Positions 1-11,200 of a stretch of 64,000 nucleotides of DNA are shown here, one piece after another (position 1 is the stretch's first letter; each line of letters starts with the position of its first letter). Under the pieces are notes generated by a model. The model made no database searches, had not been told where the DNA came from, and was given only the letters and a program-made list of their open reading frames with translations. Made by a program: the position numbers and the translations under genes. This stretch comes from Klebsormidium nitens (Eukaryota > Streptophyta > Klebsormidiophyceae > Klebsormidiales > Klebsormidiaceae). Where the stretch lies: positions 124,001 to 188,000 of the forward strand of contig DF237007.1 in the NCBI GenBank assembly GCA_000708835.1, in the 5' to 3' direction.

Positions 1-135
1 TCAATTGCGGACCCTAGTCTTAGCTTTGATCAAGCGCTCACATACATGCGACTGCTCTCTCTGAGACAACACACTCTTCTTCTTGATTATGTACACTTGC
101 CGTTACAATTACAATGTACCTTCTTTCCTGTACCT

Positions 136-3100
136 CTACATGCGGAAGACACCGTAGCTTCCCGGTTCCGGTGGCCCGCAGTTCAGAGCTGCACTAAGAC
201 TCAATCCCAACACGGTGCGAGTATCGGCGGGGTTGATGATCCCATCGTCCCATAAGCGAGCGCTAGCGAAGAACGGGTTGCCTTCCTTTTCGTACCCCGC
301 TCGGATGCGCGCCTTAAAGGCCTCCTCTTCCTCCGCGCTCCACTGGAGGAAACAAGGACACGTGGCACTGAGAATGAGTCCTTTCGGGCGTGTTCGGGTT
401 TCTTTTGATGGTAAGCGAACGTGACGGTTGCTGGTGACGAGATTGCTGGTGGCGTCAGGATGCATAGATGAGGTGACGAACGCTCTACTTCACACTGTCC
501 GCAACCTCAAACGAATCGCGGTTCTTGGCAGGAAGGTTTCCTTCCTCAATGAATGTCACGACGAGGAAATCAAAGTGAAGTCTGCACGACAGACCATTAG
601 GCCACACTTGGAAGCAGTGCAAAGACCGGGACCTTGCACTTGCAGTCCGGCTGGAGACGCGAGTCAAAATATCTCTGTTGACTAAGGACCGCTCTCGGCG
701 AGACAAACAAAACTGAAATCTGAAGCAAAAGCTGACATGCTCCGCATCCGTACCCACCCTTACACTCAAACCAACCCTACCCGTCCCCCGGGCAATTTCG
801 TTGATCAACATGGCCCTTAATCAACATGAATTGGAGAACTATTGAACCAAACCGGCTCCAGCAGTCCCACAGCATTCAGCCGCCACGAAAAGCCACGCGG
901 AACAGGGCAAGCCTTCCCAAGACCTTCCTCGCTGAGAGTATCTGTCAGATACTGGACGACACTCAAAGAAACTTCAAATCAAGCAGTTCCCGGGGAGGAG
1001 CCGAGTGAGTCTTGAGTGTTTCCACCAACGGGCGCTGCTGATCGAAAGGCGAAGCGGTAATCCGGCCGTGGCTGCGCACCTGCTTCTTGTCCCGCGCCGC
1101 CTTCTCCTTCTCGACCTGCGCGAGCACGCCCGCGGCCTGGTCCCCGCCCATGACGCTGATGCGCGCGTTGGGCCACATGAACAAAAAGTGCGGGCTGTAG
1201 GCGCGGCCGCACATGCCGTAGTTGCCCGCGCCAAAACTGCCGCCGATGATCACCGTCACCTTCGGGACCTGCGGTTAGGAGATCGGTTAGCTTAACAGCA
1301 GGTAAAGGGAGAGAGTTGGTGGTGACGTGGGCGTGTGAGAAAGTGGGCAGGTAAGAAGTGGGGTCGTAGACCTTCTATCCTACTTGCCGATGTCCGCTTG
1401 TAAGATCGTATCGTCTCTCGCCCACTCAGTCAATTGGGAAGCGTCGGAACAATCGGGACGCAGAAACGGAGGCGTCCGTGATGTACTGGACCGGCCGGAA
1501 CGTCCGCTGTCCATTGGCGGGTATAGGTAAGCAGGGCCGGCAAAGGTTTCCGACGCGCCTTGCGCACCGGGTCAAATGCTTTGCACCACGTCAGATGCAT
1601 CTGAAGCACGTCATGCACACGTCAGCGGGCCCTTACCTGCGCGCACGCGACCGCCATGACCATCTTGGCACCCGCCTTCGCGATGCCGGACGCCTCAGCC
1701 TTGGTGCCGACCTGCGTGCAAGAGGAAACCGTTCCGTTTGCGTATCACTTTTGCAATTCCGTACTTAGACCCCTCTGTCTCTCGGCGCACTATCCGCAAG
1801 AAACCTGACGATCAATTTCTATCGGACGAAATTCAAATAACCCGTTGAGAACAGTTTCCTTAACGCGCGATGCATTACGCAACCGAATTCCTTGGGAAAA
1901 ACTCGCCAACGTAAATCTGGAGGGGACTCCGGGCAGATACATCGATGCCCAGAGTCCCGCACTGCCATGGCAGGTCCGAGAAAGATCGGAAAGTAAAGGG
2001 TACTGCCGCCGGAAAGAAGAAGAAGAAGCCTCGAAGAACGCTTTTCTCACCATGAAGCCGGTGATGTTCTGCAGGAAGACGAGGGGGATCCCCCTCTGGT
2101 TGCACAGCTGGATAAAGTGGGCGCCCTTGAGCGCCGATTCCGTGAACAGGATGCCGTTGTTGGCCACGATGCCCACCGGGTGACCGTGGATCCTCGCGAA
2201 GCCCGTCACCAAAGTCTGCATGCTGATGTCAAAGTTATTCGGCGGTTTCGCAGGGAGCCCTTGGTATATGAACGTTTGCTGACGTCATCAGATCGGTACC
2301 GGGTTTTAAATTTGTCGCCAACACTCCATGTTGAATACTACATTTTAGCCCCGATGTCCGCCGGGTGACCGTGGATGCGCGAAAAGCCCGTCACCAGAGT
2401 CTGCACGATGACGTCAGCGTGAGTCTAGGTCTGTGTACGCTGTTTTCCAATCTCAATGACGTCACGAATTTGGGGCGATAAATGCGCCAACTCCGTGAAA
2501 AGATTTGTTGTGACCACGATGCGAACGTGGATGCGCGCAAACCCCGTCACCAATGTCTGCACGCTGACATCAGCATTTATCCACGACTTGGTGCGTATCG
2601 CTTTTGAGGTACTGTTATCTGCCTTCCTTCCATCCAATGTCGTCGGCGTCCTCCAGACGCGGAACACAGTCTTCTGAGGGACTAAGGCAGACCATTTGGC
2701 TCCTCTGTTGTAACACAAATCGTTATTTTGTCAACGACCAGACCATGTGGCCCTTCTTTTCGTGACGCTTTTCGACTGGACGAACGGGTCAAGAACTTTG
2801 GCAGGAGCCCCAGTTTCGGCACAACAGGTTGCGGTGAGCGTCAGCCCTAACTGCCTCGCTCCACTTCGGGTTGGGCCAGCGGAAATTTCAAGCCGTCGGT
2901 GGTGGCGCTCGAGATATCGAACGGCTCATCTCCGTTCCGCACTCATCGAAATCTGGCAAGCCGAAAAGGTTCAACAGTCACCGACCGCAGTTACATGATT
3001 CTGAAGACGGACACTTCCACAACCGTCGCTTTCTTACCGGCCCGTACAGCTTCTTGAACTCGTCGAACTCGCTCCCGTCCACGACCCTCGCGATGACGTC

Positions 3101-5803
3101 ACGAACGTCATACGTCTGCCGCGCATCGGCAGGCACAATCCCCGCGATCTCTTCCGGACTGTACAGCGGCGGCGGCGCGTCGGAGGTAGGGGCGGCCGCG
3201 GGCGCGCCCCGGGATGCCACGTGGAGGTTGCCCACGATCCGACGGCCCAGGGCGAGCGCGTGGGTTTCGTCTGCAGGGGGGAGGGATTGGTTCCGAGATT
3301 CCGGGATGCTGGGCTTCAAAGTACGACCAAGTGGCTCGTGTGGAGACAGATGTTGAAGAGGCGATTAAGCGTCCTGACGGACGGAATGCATACCTGAGTT
3401 CTCTTTCTTTCCCTGTCTCAGAACAGCCGGATGTGATGGCGGGGCAGATTCAATTGATGACGTTCAGAATAGAGGTAGGTCGACACAGGCAGAGTGTAGA
3501 TCGCACACGGAGGCCGCAATTGCACATCAAAGACGAGCTCAAACTCTGGAACGAAGCTGGGAAACTTTGGATGCTCGAGAATCTCACTGCTCTTGCTAAA
3601 CGGTCATCCGTCTCGAACGTCCGCCACGACTTACCTGTCAACTGTCAGCTGGCTTTTGCACATTCCAAGGTCTGACGCAGATTTGAGCATTTCGTATCAC
3701 TTTGGACCTTCCGCTCACCGTTCTTGAAGATGTCCGTCACACCGTGCGTCTTGCTTCCCATTGGCGAAGTATTCAGACACTCGCTGAGTACTCATCTCTT
3801 TCAACCGTCGGCTGGCCTACATAACTGCCATTTGTAGTGCGCAGATGCGTTAGACGAAGTCATCGATTGATCGGACCGAGAAATTGATTGATCGGACATT
3901 GTGCTCACCGTTGGCGACTTGATCCGTCACACCGAACGTCTCAGGGCTAAGACGTCCACCAACTTTAACCGTTGGCAGGTCCCATTGTTTCTAGATTTCT
4001 CGAAGACCGGACAATCAACTGGAACGATTTCGGACGCTCACCGTTGGCAAAGTAGTCCGTCACGCCGGACGTCCGGCAGTGCAGCGCGGCGCCCCCGAGG
4101 TCCTCTGCGGACACGACCTCCCCCGTCGCCGCTTTCACGAGCGGCGGGCCCCCGAGAAAGATCGTCCCGTTGCCTTTTACGATCACCGCTTCGTCAGCCA
4201 TGGCGGGAACGTAAGCGCCACCCGCGGTGCAGCTCCCGAGCACGAGCGCGATTTGTGGGATGTTGTGTTTCGACATCTGCGCCTGGTTGTAGAAGATGCG
4301 GCCGAAGTGGTCGCGGTCGGGGAAGACGTCGGCTTGGCGCGGCAGGTTGGCGCCTGTGCGTGGGTGGTGCTAAAGTCACAACCAGCAAAGATGGGAACGT
4401 GGCCGCTTCGAGGGCGTCTGCCTCATGTGGCTCATAGTAACAGGCTCAACGAATCGTCCACCATCTTATCCCAACTTCAAAGTGATAAAGGATGCGGGTC
4501 CACCATGCTAGTCCAACTTTCAAGTGATGTATCAAATACGGATCACAGATTACGTAAGTGAGGGCGTGCTAGTCGGGCGGTTTGGGCCCCAATTGCTCTT
4601 TGTGTAGGAGGAGTACCATCTCATCACTTATTGACAAAAACATCGGCCCGATCGCTTCCTTCATGACCGACCAAAAATTTCCACTCAAAGACACGTCCAA
4701 GCCTCTCAGCCCCCCACCTCGACGAGCATGAGATTGCCACTCCTATCCTCCCTCCCCCTTTTTGCAAGCAAAGGCCACATTTGGGCCAGCGGTTCGACTC
4801 CGCAACTCACCTCCACTGTCAACCAGGTAAAGGCATGGCAGACGGCACATCTGCGCAATCTCCTGCGCTCGGAGGTGCTTTTTGACAGTGATGGGGTAGT
4901 AGGTCCCTCCCTTAACGGTGGCATCATTGGCGACCAGCATGCACAGCACGCCTCTGACGCGACCGATGCCTGTGACGATGCCCCCGGAGGGGACAGGCTC
5001 ATCGTATAGCTCATGGCCGGCCAACTGTTAGGGGAGACATGTGTATCGTCAGGTGGTGGGCAATGCAAATAGCATTTGACTAATAAATGCAGGCTGTCTG
5101 TCTGTCTGACGGTTGTTTTGTCAAGTCCCAGCTAAGTTTTTTTGGTTCGGGTGGTGAATGTAAGGCACAGCGGAGTTGGAGGTAGCCAAAGGTATCTACA
5201 TACGAAAACAAAATTGGGAGTGAAACACCTTCAACATTGCGTGCAGATATGACTTGGAAGCATTCCAACAGCGTCGCCCGCTTACTTGCAAAACTGCTTC
5301 AGTCTTCCAAAACGTCGACTGAGCTCATATAGTATTAGCCAATAAATCAGCTCCTAAGCTCTTGAAATATTTATCGTAGTCTTGAGAACAATGAACACTA
5401 ACTTCTGAGAGGACACTTGACAGTGCTTGCTGTTGTGAATGCAACTGAAACAGTTCAGCTGGAGGATCATCAGCCAGATGACTTTATGATTCTTTGACGT
5501 AAGACTTACCTGGCTCAACTCCATGAATGGACTTCCAGGGTCAAGCAACTTATCAATCCTCTCCCTCGCAAGAATCTTTCCCTTCTTTCTGTGTCGCTCT
5601 ACTGCCTTCGAACCCCCTCCCAGCTGGACCTTTCTGACTTCTTCCTCCAAAGTTGACACTAGCGCTTTCATGGCTGACGTGTTAGCGCTGAATTGCTCGG
5701 AGGTGGTGTCAACGGCACTGGTCAGAACAGAGAGCGACTCCTCTCCTTGAAGGCTGTACAGAATTGGTGCGCTATGAAACAGTCGTCTAGCGGATTGAAA
5801 CAT
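136..5803 (-). CDS. MCCB: Methylcrotonoyl-CoA carboxylase beta subunit (mitochondrial), 8 exons
   Basis: This is the carboxyltransferase (non-biotin) subunit of 3-methylcrotonyl-CoA carboxylase, which acts in leucine breakdown in the mitochondrial matrix. Exons, 5' to 3' on the minus strand: 5803-5510, 5024-4811, 4353-4042, 3270-3038, 2215-2051, 1711-1637, 1268-1080, 342-136. All junctions are GT-AG and keep frame, giving 562 aa, the usual family length. Visible family signatures are [20 protein letters not shown] in exon 1, [20 protein letters not shown] in exon 2, [16 protein letters not shown] in exon 3, FLQNITGFM in exon 5, [16 protein letters not shown] in exon 7, and the C-terminus GVFRM. 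I chose the ATG at 5801-5803 because [13 protein letters not shown] looks like a matrix-targeting presequence. An in-frame ATG at 6050-6052 (MDLLLRRGYG) would lengthen it. Introns 3 and 4 carry degenerate copies of the adjoining exon edges, listed separately. Identity is near certain; only the start is open. Confidence 0.96.
2367..2580 (-). repeat. Two degenerate copies of the MCCB exon-5 acceptor edge inside intron 4
   Basis: The exon 5 edge plus acceptor of MCCB (plus coordinates 2181-2243, coding VTGFARIHG on the minus strand) recurs at about 2367-2429 and again at about 2518-2580. Both copies keep the stretch coding GFARIH and the CAG acceptor-like trinucleotide, but they carry substitutions and lose frame downstream. 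Spacing is 186 and then about 151 bases. The copies lie upstream of the true exon in transcript order, so they are decoy acceptors. Confidence 0.85.
3713..3950 (-). repeat. Two degenerate copies of the MCCB exon-3 donor edge inside intron 3
   Basis: The end of exon 3 with its GTGAGC donor (plus coordinates 4036-4084) is repeated at about 3903-3950 and about 3713-3760. Each copy keeps GCTCACCGTT (donor plus last exon bases, read on the plus strand) and a CCGTCAC block coding GVTD on the minus strand. Spacing is 133 and 190 bases. The copies lie downstream of the true donor, so they are decoy donors. Confidence 0.82.
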
Positions 5804-6766
5804 GTGCGTTCCACCATTGGATTTGAAATGCGAACAGCTTGAATCATGCTTCAACTGAGGGTATTCTGCAGACACCTCCTTTTGGATATTATGTTGCCGC
5901 CCCAGAGGTGTTTCCCAGAATCTCCTAGTTAAAGCTTCTGTAGAATGATTTGAAGCATCTTCAGAGATAGCAGGAATGAGAGTCAGGCCACAGCCCTGCC
6001 GTGGCCGCCAACACCTCAGAGCTCCATAACCCCGCCGCAACAGCAAGTCCATAGCTATTTGCAGGTACCACCAACCCTTGAGAAAATTGGAGGTGGACCT
6101 ATAGGAAGTTGGGAGGAAGCTGGAAGTATCATGCACTTGCAATGCCAATTGAAGCGGCCGGTAGGGTACCTGCACTTGCTAAAACCGTGCGGGATTCATG
6201 TGGACACGTCTTAGCTAATGCAGCAACAAGCTGACACAGAACTGTAGCTCATGACCCGCTTCAAAAGCCAAGGATAATGCGCCGCCTTCAACGACAAAGT
6301 CTCCCCCTCCAACTGGCCAATCAGCAAACTATCAAGCTATCACGGTCTCCTTGAGAATGCATGTGATTAGTGGCTCATCTCCGCCACCCCGCCATCCAAC
6401 CAGCTGTTGCAAACAGACTGTTACAGAGGAAGAAACACATTCCAATTTGCCAATTTTGCCAAGCCCTTCGGATAAAATTAGGGTTTGGGCAACGGCAAGC
6501 ACCTGATGTCTACAACGCGCCCACACGCGCGCGTACGCGCGCACACGACGTTCTGCTCCACTAGCCAAAGCTTCACAAAGTGCCTGCCGAGCCTTTTGCC
6601 AGTTTTGGAGGAGAAGATCTGTCTTTTTGCACTGGCAGAGTGATTGCGTCTCTTGCTTAGCATTCTAGGTACATTCCCACACTTTCCAGCATTGTTTGGG
6701 GCTGCATGCGGTGATTCGCAGCTCAATTGAACCTTGTATCCTGTCACTGCTCTACTGAAAGAAGAG
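5804..6766. promoter_or_regulatory. Divergent intergenic region between MCCB and the membrane-protein gene
   Basis: This stretch of about 960 bases separates the MCCB start (minus strand) from the start of the next gene (plus strand), so it should hold both promoters and 5' UTRs. The MCCB frame stays open up to about 6175, so part of it could be an N-terminal extension. An alternating purine-pyrimidine CG/CA tract lies at about 6516-6552. No clear TATA element or other gene was seen. Confidence 0.5.
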
Positions 6767-7798
6767 ATGGCAGGGGACATAAGGAAGACAGGTGCAAGCT
6801 GGCAGTCCGACTTGCACGGGGCGGCTGCAAATGTCTTCCTCCAAGCAATTGCCATGTTCCTCTTCATCAGACTCTGGCCTTTCTGCAGTTTACTTCTGGG
6901 CACTTGCACTACCAGACAGAAGTCCTACTGGAACTTCTTTGGACTTGGTCTATCAGGCACTTGGCTCCTCCTTACTGCCGCATTTGAACGAACAAACATG
7001 TACAGTAGACATAGAAACAACTTTATTAGCACAGCCTACGCAATCCTAGCTGTATCAAATGCCGTCCAAGTCTGTATAAGCCCACAAACAGCCTGGCGGA
7101 ACAGTGTCCTCAAATGCATCCTCCCAGCCCTCGTAAACGCCCTCGCGCACCAGTCCTCAGGAATCGCTCTAGTTAGCCGCCTCGCCGGCCACTTTTTCCT
7201 TTTCTCCTTGGTAGTCCTTTCATTTGGGGGGTTGGCAGTGGCTCTGACCACCGTCCCTATTCTCATCAGCGCTCTTATCTCCGGGGGACTGCTGGCTGCA
7301 CACCGAACGTATTCTTTAGACCCGCAGTCTGGCGATCTGGAAGATCGCTCTGAAAAGGGCACTGCGACGATCGTTGCGCGCATGGAAAGTGCTGATTGGG
7401 TTGCGGGGCCAAGCAGTTCAAAAGGGGCTCTTGCGTTCCCAGATGTTGCCCCATTTGTGCCGGCTGATGGTGCACTTTCACCTTGGCCTCAGGAAACAAA
7501 TAGTCTTGCCGCCTCTCATTCTCAAGATTCTCAACGGGTTGGTCTAGAAACAAAGGCCGACAGTGAGATGTGGGTGCAGTCTTTGAAAGCAGGCCCGTCC
7601 ACCTTCAAAGGCGGTGCTGACGTCATTGCTGAGGGGGGCAGTGGTATAGGTTGGGCCAGTGGGGAAAGGGGAACCCCCCAGGAGGATCCCTGGAATGTTT
7701 CTGCGGCATTTGGAGGCTCGGGACTGGGCGGGAGGGCAAAACGGAGGAGGGGCAAGAAGCCCGTTGAAGAAAAGGTGAGGATGCGTGTTGACGTTTGA
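6767..7798 (+). CDS. Multi-pass membrane protein of unknown family
   Basis: This uninterrupted frame begins at the first ATG (6767, MAGDIRKTG) and would give 343 aa. Hydrophobic segments lie at roughly residues 20-45, 54-72, 86-104, 118-135 and 143-190, the last long enough for two helices. A hydrophilic tail of about 150 residues, rich in Ser, Gly and Pro, follows. I recognise no family. The tail ends in a basic GRAKRRRGKKP block, where an AAG|GTGAGG donor at about 7777 could splice to a further exon instead of reading to the TGA at 7796-7798. It lies head-to-head with MCCB. It is unlikely to be a 5' part of the next gene, although the phases would allow that join. Coding status is supported by the length, the clustered hydrophobic helices and the lack of stops. 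Confidence 0.6.
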   Translation: MAGDIRKTGASWQSDLHGAAANVFLQAIAMFLFIRLWPFCSLLLGTCTTRQKSYWNFFGLGLSGTWLLLTAAFERTNMYSRHRNNFISTAYAILAVSNAVQVCISPQTAWRNSVLKCILPALVNALAHQSSGIALVSRLAGHFFLFSLVVLSFGGLAVALTTVPILISALISGGLLAAHRTYSLDPQSGDLEDRSEKGTATIVARMESADWVAGPSSSKGALAFPDVAPFVPADGALSPWPQETNSLAASHSQDSQRVGLETKADSEMWVQSLKAGPSTFKGGADVIAEGGSGIGWASGERGTPQEDPWNVSAAFGGSGLGGRAKRRRGKKPVEEKVRMRVDV

Positions 7799-8275
7799 CA
7801 TCGTACACTGGCATATCCCCTTCCTGGTCGACGTAAGTTTGTCGGCTGTCTATTTGAAGTTGCCCAGATTTCAATTTGACTGCCCCCTGGGTCAGTTTGA
7901 CGCTGCTATGTGACACCGCCTTTGCGAACGCGTGTATCCTTCGAATCTTAAGCTTCAGAGAGAGACTGCCCTAAAGCTAGGAGTGGAAGACACCATCGAC
8001 CTCAACAGCACAGAGGATCGGGCCAGAAATTTGCAATGTACCTGTAGTCAATTCTTTTTGATGACTGAAACTTTTTTTTGCAGTTTCGTCAAACCAAGTC
8101 TTTCTGTAGACTGGGCTCGTAGCACACGTGCAGAACATTGCTAGGAGAACCAGTGATTGGAATAAGATTGCAGCCGAATCTCGATCATCGCCGTTGCACA
8201 AGGACAATGCAGTCCAATTCCGACAATGTTCTGCATCCTCATAACTGGTATTTCTGTGGGGGGGTTGCTTTGCAG
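7799..8275 (+). other. Intergenic or intronic stretch upstream of the DOG1-like exons
   Basis: This is either intergenic or holds unrecognised 5' exons of the DOG1-like gene. A strong acceptor-like run of T's followed by GCAG occurs at about 8070-8084, and an acceptor at 8275 opens the first exon I can support. A short open stretch at about 7932-8040 might be coding, but I could not place its boundaries. Confidence 0.3.
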
Positions 8276-11200
8276 AGCCGGGAGCGGGCCCCTGCTGAGG
8301 TGGCAATTGTGATGGGGGCTGAGGTGTCCCGCTTAGTGTCAGTCTCCAAGGTGATGGAGATCGACGATGCGCAGGAGTTCATTGTGCGGGCGCAGATCAT
8401 CATGGGTGACACCGCCGTGCGCGCCTTACAAGGTGAGCGTGCCCTCGCAGGTGTCCACGTTACGTTCCCTCCCTTGTCCGTTCCCACTTCTATCATAGTC
8501 AAAAGAATGTCTTATGCATTAACAGATCAGTATGAGCGACACGGCCGTGTGAGGCTTGCAAGGCAAGCGCGTTTCCGCAGAATAACTTACTTGTTTCTTT
8601 TCTTGTCCCCTCTCCCTTCTACTTCGTCGAGAGTGCAGGCCGGCACAAAAGTTGTCGGTGCGAGCGCAGATTTCTATGAATGACACAGTCGCACGCGCAT
8701 CGCAAGGAGAGCCTTACTTTGCAGATAACCGTGTCTGGGGTAGCAAGTCCTGCTTGAGCAACATGTTTTCGGAATTAGACGTAAGCATCTCCAAGATCAG
8801 TGCGACAGTCGGGAAGCACAGTCCAAACGGTATCGTTATGTACTGCTTGCAACTAGAGCCCCTCCGAAAGACTTCCGTTGTGTTCCCTTGGAGGACTGAC
8901 TGTATGTCTTCACAGCGACAGGACAAACGACAGGGTCTGTAGAAGTCGAATGAACTGGATTCTTCCCGCTAGGGCCCCACAATGTTCGGAAACTTTAGCA
9001 TTTTCGATGTATCCTTCCTTGACCAGAACAAGCAACTGGGAAAAGGCGACCCTTGTGCTTTCTTGCTCATGACAGTCTTTGTCATTGGACAACTTAATAT
9101 CATCACTCCTCCGTTTGCATCCATTCTTTGGCAGGTACAGCGAAGTGCTTTTTAGTCGGTCACGAAAATTGTAGAGCGATTTCCGTGTATTCTGTCACGA
9201 AATCGCTGACGGCAAAATGATGTGCACGATTCGCGGCGCTGCCTTCCACAATCAGTAACGTCACAAACGCCGATCGAAACCCTCAACTCTGGATTAACTG
9301 GAGATTCACGGGTCGAGTTTCCGGGTTTTGCTGGTGATGTCACCGTTGCACCGAATAATTCTGACGGTGTGCACGTGAATGCTCCGCTTGCCAAACAAAA
9401 TTCGTGCCATCTTTCATGCAAACCCCTGTGGTAAGCGCTGACATTCCGACCCAACTCTCCCTGTTTCTGCAGAGAACGCGCGGTTTGACTCTCGCATCGC
9501 CAAGCCGATGCGATTCCCAGACGAAATGGCGCTCGAGGTCGCTGCGCGGATGTCCGGGTTCACCGACCCCTCCGGGTTCACCGACCCCTCCACAGCGTCC
9601 GAAGCGGAACGGACCCCGCTTCCCCAGGGGCCAATTCACACTCCCCCCAAGGGACCGATTCACACTCCCGCCCTGGAGGCGGCGACGACAAGCGGTGCGC
9701 AGGAGCTGGCACCGGAGGTTGCTTACAGAGGTATGTTGTTTCGCGCTCATAGTGAAAGGGTTTATGACAGTGAGTGGTTAGGATGTGAGCAGGCTTCGAC
9801 TACGGTCCAGGGTCCAAGAAAGCTCTCTAGCGTGGGTGAAAAGGTTATACAATGAATGGTTAGGATTGGTTATGAATTATTACGGTCCAGGTTCCAGAAG
9901 AGTTGGCCGATCGATTTGAGTTTGTTCGCGTGTGTTTGGGTCTGATTCTGGGATGATAACAATTAGCGCTTGCTGAACCTTAGGGATTGCACAAATTCCG
10001 GGCTCTTCTCTCGTACTTACACATAACTATCTGTAAAGCACACTCCGGCACATTCCTGCTCTTCTCTCGTACTTACACATAACAATCCGTAAAGCACACT
10101 CCGGCACATTCCTTCAATCAAACCATCATTCGGTGAAAACTCGACCAGCCACCAGAAACCAGCACCACGTATCGAATCCTCCAAAAACAAAATCCAGCTT
10201 GACACCATCAAGTAAACGTCCAACTTTGCAGTTGGGGAGCCCGTTCCCACCAGCCTGTACCAGCGGGCGGAGCGGTGTGTGAATCGGCTCGGGTACGAGT
10301 GGGCGGCGCTGAAATGGGAGGAGAGCCAGGTGGAGGTGCGCGCGCTGGGGACGCTCAAGGAGGCCGTGCTCGGGCGGCGCGCCGAGGATGACGTCATGCG
10401 GGCGGTAAACCTCGTCAGGTGAGCCATGCTACGAGAATAAGGGTCTTTAATCTAGTACTTTTGAGAGTTGTATCATTTGGACCTCATAGTGACAGTCTTC
10501 AGTTGCACTACGCGGGTTTGAAAGTTGCGAGGCAAATCGACAGGGTCTCACCAATGCGTGCTAACAGACCCTGTTCGCTTCGGTTCGTGGGGCTTTCTGG
10601 AGCGGCACTTGTCGTCGGTTCCTTATCGCATGAACCCGCAATGTTCTGAATCTTCCTCTTTCAATCCTGTGCGGACAAACGTGTGAAGCGGACTCGCCGT
10701 ACTAGCAAGCTCTTGGTTACGGGCAGATTGGCACTTCCACAGCCTCCGATTGCCTCGTTTGATTACTCCCAGTGATTCGTTTGATTTATTAATCGCCTGG
10801 CTCGCCTCTGCAATGCGGGTCCTGCCGCCTTGAACCCTGGCGCTCTAGTGGCGGGGGTAACATGTGGATTTCCGTGACCGTGTCTTCCAACCTGTTGCTA
10901 ACCCGTTCCCTTGAACCTCCTTGATTCTGTTCTCAATCCGTGTTCAATTTGCAGGGACGCGCATCCCGGCGTCGCTCTGCTAACCACCACCTCGTCCCCC
11001 CTCGAACCGCAAAGGCTAGCACGCCCTCGAGAATCGGCGCTTACATCTGCAATTCCTTCAGTTCGTTTACTTTACCCGAACTGCCTCGTTAAGGAACCTG
11101 TCTCCTTAAACCCATATCTCTCGAACCCTTCCAAATTCTAGGGACGCTCCCTCGGTCTCGCCATGCTGGCCCATCGGCTCCTCCCGCCTCAAACCGTGGC

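Noticed and set aside
5804-6175. N-terminal extension of MCCB to 6175
   Set aside because: The extreme start is GTG, and the added residues match neither the family nor a targeting peptide. The ATG at 5801-5803 gives a good presequence.
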